From GCA-002862325 sp036339295 (GTDB taxonomy: Bacteria; Planctomycetota; Phycisphaerae; Phycisphaerales; SM1A02), in assembly GCA_036339295.1 (NCBI GenBank), contig JAYZBK010000069.1, forward strand, positions 1-9,326: a stretch of DNA of 9,326 nucleotides. Reading direction: 5' to 3'. The translations under genes were made by a program, and so were the position numbers. Each line of letters opens with the position of its first letter. Position 1 is the stretch's first letter. Below are positions 6,307 to 9,326 of this stretch, piece after piece. The notes beneath the pieces are model-generated. The model saw only the letters and a list, made by a program, of their open reading frames with translations, ran no database searches and was not told the DNA's origin.

Positions 6307-6600
6307 ATGCCGACCTACGACTACGCGGTGATCAAGCCGGACGGCTCGCTCGGGGAACGCTTCGAGGTGTTCCAGTCGATGAGCGATGCGCCGTTGACCA
6401 CGCATCCGGAGACCGGCGAGCCGGTGAAGCGGCTCGTCTCGGCCCCGGGCCTCGCCCTGAAGCACTCGGATGCGAACGACAAGTCGAAGCTCTCCGACGC
6501 CAACCTCGACCGTCTCGGGTTCACGAAGTACCAGCGCTCGGGGGACAACACCTGGGACAAGACCGCGGGGTCCGGTCCCGATTCGATCACGCGGGACTGA
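6307..6600 (+). CDS. FmdB-like small protein lacking the zinc-ribbon cysteines
   Basis: A 97-residue protein whose first half follows the FmdB putative regulatory / zinc-ribbon pattern: MPTYDY (1-6), then ERFEVFQSMSDAPLTTHPET (17-36) and GEPVKRLVSAPG (37-48). In FmdB proteins two CxxC knuckles bind zinc, one after MPTYxY and one in a CPxCG motif. Here there is no cysteine at all: the first knuckle is replaced by AVIKPDG and the second reads THPETG. The fold is probably kept but zinc binding is not expected. The second half (52-97) is polar, with SDAN occurring twice (54-57 and 63-66), followed by LDRLGFTKYQRSGDNTWDK. FmdB proteins are poorly characterised, with historical links to formamidase/amide regulation. 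A purine-rich GAGAGAA precedes the ATG. The gene ends four bases before the ligA start, so the two are probably translated together. Confidence 0.75.
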   Translation: MPTYDYAVIKPDGSLGERFEVFQSMSDAPLTTHPETGEPVKRLVSAPGLALKHSDANDKSKLSDANLDRLGFTKYQRSGDNTWDKTAGSGPDSITRD

Positions 6601-6604
6601 CGCC

Positions 6605-8686
6605 TTGAGCGACGCCGACCGCATCGACGAGCTGCGCGAACTCCTCGATCGCGCCAACCGCGCCTACTACGTCGACGCCGATCCGATCATGTCGGACCGG
6701 GACTTCGACGCCCGCCTCGCCGAACTGGCGACGCTCGAGGCGGAGCATCCCGACCTCGCGGATCCCGACAGCCCGACCCGTCGGGTCGGCGGGGAGCCGG
6801 TCGAGGGGTTCGAGACGGCCGAGCATGCCGTCCCGATGACCTCGATCGACAACACGTACTCGACCGAGGACCTGCGGGCCTGGTACGAGCGGGTCCTCAA
6901 GGGCCTCGATCGGGAGACCGCCGAGCCCGGCGACGGGTCGGGGGACGACTCGGAGGGCCTCTTCGAGGCGACGACGGCCGGACCCGGGGTCGACCTGGTC
7001 TGCGATCCGAAGATCGACGGCGTCGCGATCTCGCTTCGCTACGAGGGGGGGCGCCTCGTGTCCGCGACCACCCGCGGGGACGGCTCGCGCGGGGACGTCA
7101 TCACGAACAACGTCCGGGCGATCCGGTCGATCCCCCTGGCCCTGGCGACCAAGGACCCGCCCGAGGTGGTCGAGATCCGTGGCGAGATCGTGATGCCCAA
7201 CGGTTCCTTCGAACGGGTCAACGCGGAGCGGGAGGCGGCGGGCGAACCGCTGTTCGCCAACGCCCGGAACTCGACCGCCGGCACGCTGAAGAGCCTCGAC
7301 CCGAAGGTCACCGCGAGTCGCGGCCTGCGGTTCATCGCCCACGGTCGCGGCGAGACCGTCGGCGTCGACGTCGGGACCTACTCGGGTTTCCTCGAGCTCG
7401 TCCGGTCGTGGGGCGTGCCCGCCAACGTTCACTCGCAGGCGTTCGAGTCGTTCGACGACGTGGTGACCCGGATCGAGTCGTTCGCCGCGGAACGGTCCGG
7501 ACTGGAGTACGGGGTCGACGGCATGGTCGTCCGCGTCGATCGCTTCGACCTGCAGCGGGACCTCGGGGCGACCGCGAAGGCGCCCCGCTGGGCGATCGCG
7601 TTCAAGTATCCCGCGGAGCAGGCCCGGACCAGGCTCCTCGAGGTGGAGTGGCAGGTCGGCAAGGGAGGCACGCTCACGCCGAGGGCCACGATGGAGCCGG
7701 TGCTGGTCGCCGGCACCACGGTCCGCCACGCCACCCTCCACAACATCGAGGAGATCCGTCGCAAGGACCTCCGGGTCGGCGACGTCGTCGTGATCGAGAA
7801 GGCCGGGGAGATCATTCCCCAGGTGGTCGAGGCCGTCGTGGGCGAACGATCCGGCGACGAGGTCCCGATCGAGCCGCCGACCGGGTGCCCCGCCTGCGGG
7901 GGCACGGTCGAGCAGGAGGGCCCGAAGCTGTTCTGCACCAACCCCGAGTGCCCGGCCCAGTTCCGCGAGAAGCTCAAGTGGTTCGTCGGTCGAGACCAGA
8001 TGGACGTCGACGGCCTCGGCGAGAAGCTGGTCGACCAGCTCGTCGACGCCGGCCTCGTGCATCACTTCGCGGACCTCTTCCTCCTGAAGCGCGACGACCT
8101 GCTCGAACTCGAGCGGATGGGTGAGAAGTCGGCCGACAACCTGCTCGAGGGACTCGAGGCCGCGAAGTCGCGCGGGCTCTCCCGGGTGCTCGCAGGCATG
8201 GGGATCCGTCACGTCGGCGCGAGCGCCGCCAAGGTCCTCGCCCGACATTTCGAGGACGCCGACCAGCTGATGGCCGCCACGACGGAGGCCCTCGAGGAAC
8301 TGCCCGACTTCGGGGAGATCACGGCATCGAGCCTCCACGACCACCTCGCGGCGGAGACGACGAAGGACGCCTTCAGGCGGCTGGCGGAGGCGGGCGTGTC
8401 GCTCGCCAGCGATCTCCATCGCGATCCGGAGGACGACCCGATCCCGACCGACTCGCCCTTCACCGGCAAGACCGTCGTGATCACCGGGACCCTCGAGGGC
8501 TTCGGTCGGAAGGAGCTGGCCGAACGCCTGGAGTCGCTCGGGGCGACCGTGACCGGCAGCGTCTCGAAGAAGACCGACCTGCTGATCGCGGGCGAGAAGG
8601 CGGGCAGCAAGCTGGGGAAGGCCGCGGAACTCGGGATCGAGACCTGGGACGAGACCCGGCTCGTCGCCGAGCTGCCCGACGCCTGA
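6605..8686 (+). CDS. ligA: NAD-dependent DNA ligase LigA
   Basis: This protein seals nicks in duplex DNA using NAD+, which is essential for Okazaki fragment joining and repair. All domains are present in 693 residues. Domain Ia (1-60) has the NMN-binding pattern AYYVDADPIMSDRDFD (20-35). The nucleotidyltransferase domain has the catalytic lysine Lys136 in CDPKIDG. An OB fold begins near VGKGGTLTPRA and includes HATLHN. A Cys4 zinc finger uses Cys428, Cys431, Cys444 and Cys449. Helix-hairpin-helix repeats (about 455-600) and a C-terminal BRCT domain (about 618-693, SPFTGKTVVITGTLEG) follow. The start is TTG at 6605, four bases after the FmdB-like stop. The next in-frame ATG (6689) would delete the NMN-binding tyrosines, so it is rejected. 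An acidic, glycine-rich segment (about 102-128) before CDPKIDG is roughly 20 residues longer than in E. coli LigA. Confidence 0.97.
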   Translation: MSDADRIDELRELLDRANRAYYVDADPIMSDRDFDARLAELATLEAEHPDLADPDSPTRRVGGEPVEGFETAEHAVPMTSIDNTYSTEDLRAWYERVLKGLDRETAEPGDGSGDDSEGLFEATTAGPGVDLVCDPKIDGVAISLRYEGGRLVSATTRGDGSRGDVITNNVRAIRSIPLALATKDPPEVVEIRGEIVMPNGSFERVNAEREAAGEPLFANARNSTAGTLKSLDPKVTASRGLRFIAHGRGETVGVDVGTYSGFLELVRSWGVPANVHSQAFESFDDVVTRIESFAAERSGLEYGVDGMVVRVDRFDLQRDLGATAKAPRWAIAFKYPAEQARTRLLEVEWQVGKGGTLTPRATMEPVLVAGTTVRHATLHNIEEIRRKDLRVGDVVVIEKAGEIIPQVVEAVVGERSGDEVPIEPPTGCPACGGTVEQEGPKLFCTNPECPAQFREKLKWFVGRDQMDVDGLGEKLVDQLVDAGLVHHFADLFLLKRDDLLELERMGEKSADNLLEGLEAAKSRGLSRVLAGMGIRHVGASAAKVLARHFEDADQLMAATTEALEELPDFGEITASSLHDHLAAETTKDAFRRLAEAGVSLASDLHRDPEDDPIPTDSPFTGKTVVITGTLEGFGRKELAERLESLGATVTGSVSKKTDLLIAGEKAGSKLGKAAELGIETWDETRLVAELPDA

Positions 8687-8689
8687 TCG

Positions 8690-9326
8690 TCAGTCGGACG
8701 ACGTGCAGATCCCGGTCTGCCAGAAGATGAACGCCCACCGATCGGCCGCCTCCTCGACCCGGAGCCGGAGGGGCTTGCCCTGCCCGTGGCCGCCGTCGCG
8801 CTCGACCTGCAGGAGGATGGGTTCGGTCGCGGGGTCGCTGCCGGTCGCCGCCTGCATCCGTGCCGCCATCTTCCGGGCGTGGAGCGGGTGCACGCGGGTG
8901 TCGTTCTCGCCGGCGGTGAACATCACGGCGGGGTACTTCCGGCCCTTCTCGATGTTCTGGTACGGCGAATACGCCCGTAGCCACTCGAACTGCTCGGCAT
9001 CCTCGCTCGACCCGTACTCGGGCACCCAGAACCTCGCCATCAGGAACCGGTGGTACCGGATCATGTCGAGGAGCGGCACCGCGCTGATCGCGGCACTCCA
9101 GAGCTCGGGACGCTGCGTGACCGCGACCCCGGTCAGCAGGCCGCCGTTGGACCCGCCCATGACCGCGAGCTGCGCGGGAGAGGTCAGGCCCGAGGCGATG
9201 AGGGTCTCGGCGCAGGCGTAGAGGTCGTCGTAGACGTTCTGCTTCGACTCGAGCATGCCCGCGCGATGCCACGCCTCGCCGAACTCGCCGCCGCCGCGCA
9301 GGTTGGCGACCACGTAGATCCCGCCC
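8690..9326 (-). CDS. Prolyl oligopeptidase family serine peptidase (S9A), C-terminal catalytic part
   Basis: A partial gene: its 5' end lies beyond the window and the reading frame is open to the edge, with GGIYVV preceding ANLRGGGEFG, the strand and glycine-rich loop typical of S9A peptidases. About 212 residues of the alpha/beta-hydrolase domain are present. The catalytic triad is complete: Ser in GGSNGG (codon 9149-9151), Asp in GENDTRVHP, and His in DGGHGQG (codon 8786-8788). Prolyl oligopeptidases cleave short peptides after proline; the upstream beta-propeller that limits substrate size, and any signal peptide, would lie outside the window. The GTG at 9313 is an internal codon, not the start. 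The stop is three bases from the ligA stop on the opposite strand, with no terminator visible between them. The C-terminus (WQTGICTSSD) looks complete. Confidence 0.93.
   Translation of the reverse strand, partial: GGIYVVANLRGGGEFGEAWHRAGMLESKQNVYDDLYACAETLIASGLTSPAQLAVMGGSNGGLLTGVAVTQRPELWSAAISAVPLLDMIRYHRFLMARFWVPEYGSSEDAEQFEWLRAYSPYQNIEKGRKYPAVMFTAGENDTRVHPLHARKMAARMQAATGSDPATEPILLQVERDGGHGQGKPLRLRVEEAADRWAFIFWQTGICTSSD

Noticed and set aside
6689..6691. ATG as the start codon of ligA
   Set aside because: Starting here would remove residues 1-28, including the tyrosines of the NMN-binding domain; the TTG at 6605 gives a complete domain Ia.
6698..6712. Phe34 in place of the Tyr of the LigA ISDxEYD motif as an active-site loss
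   Set aside because: Phe at this position is familiar from other bacterial LigA proteins and the neighbouring Asp residues are kept, so it is not notable.
6587..8419. A 610-codon minus-strand open frame antisense to ligA
   Set aside because: It mirrors ligA, has Arg/Gly/Val/Asp-biased composition and no domain; ligA is certain on the other strand.
8684..8692. A terminator between ligA and the prolyl oligopeptidase gene
   Set aside because: Only three bases separate the stop codons, and the only dyad there (CTGA/TCAG) is four pairs long with no T-run.

Overview
The window is GC-rich and almost entirely coding, with very short intergenic gaps. The gene content points to a planctomycete, most likely class Phycisphaerae. 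The main reason is an adjacent DUF1800/DUF1501 pair, with a Tat-type signal on the DUF1501 protein, beside a cysteine-free FmdB-like protein and a bacterial NAD-dependent DNA ligase with unusual motif variants. The taxonomic call is inference from gene families and composition. No rRNA, tRNA, insertion sequence, CRISPR array or phage gene was seen.

Layout. (1) Bases 1-205, plus strand: the 3' end of a DHH/DHHA1 phosphoesterase of NrnA type. (2) Bases 216-5350, minus strand: a tight five-gene cluster, read in transcription order as a DUF4442-like hotdog protein, a ~12-helix membrane protein of unknown function (ATGA overlap with the previous gene), a DUF1800 protein (6-nt gap), a Tat-exported DUF1501 protein (19-nt gap) and a small lipoprotein with a heavy-metal-associated (HMA) domain (23-nt gap). 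(3) Bases 5351-5437: a divergent intergenic region that should carry both promoters. It holds a 7-bp direct repeat and a hairpin that would cover the Shine-Dalgarno sequence of the plus-strand gene. (4) Bases 5438-8686, plus strand: a compact three-gene unit with a xylose-isomerase-like TIM-barrel protein, an FmdB-like protein that has lost every zinc-ribbon cysteine, and ligA starting from TTG. (5) Bases 8690-9326, minus strand: the catalytic C-terminal part of an S9A prolyl oligopeptidase, convergent with ligA and running off the window.

How the genes fit together. The minus-strand cluster looks like one transcription unit with an envelope or secretion theme: Tat-exported protein, its usual DUF1800 partner, a multi-pass membrane protein and a surface-anchored metal-binding lipoprotein. 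No gene in it except the HMA lipoprotein has a predictable biochemical role. It is the best candidate here for an undescribed system, but the sequence alone does not prove that these proteins work together. The plus-strand unit mixes sugar-type isomerase/epimerase chemistry with DNA ligation and is more likely a housekeeping co-transcription group than a pathway.
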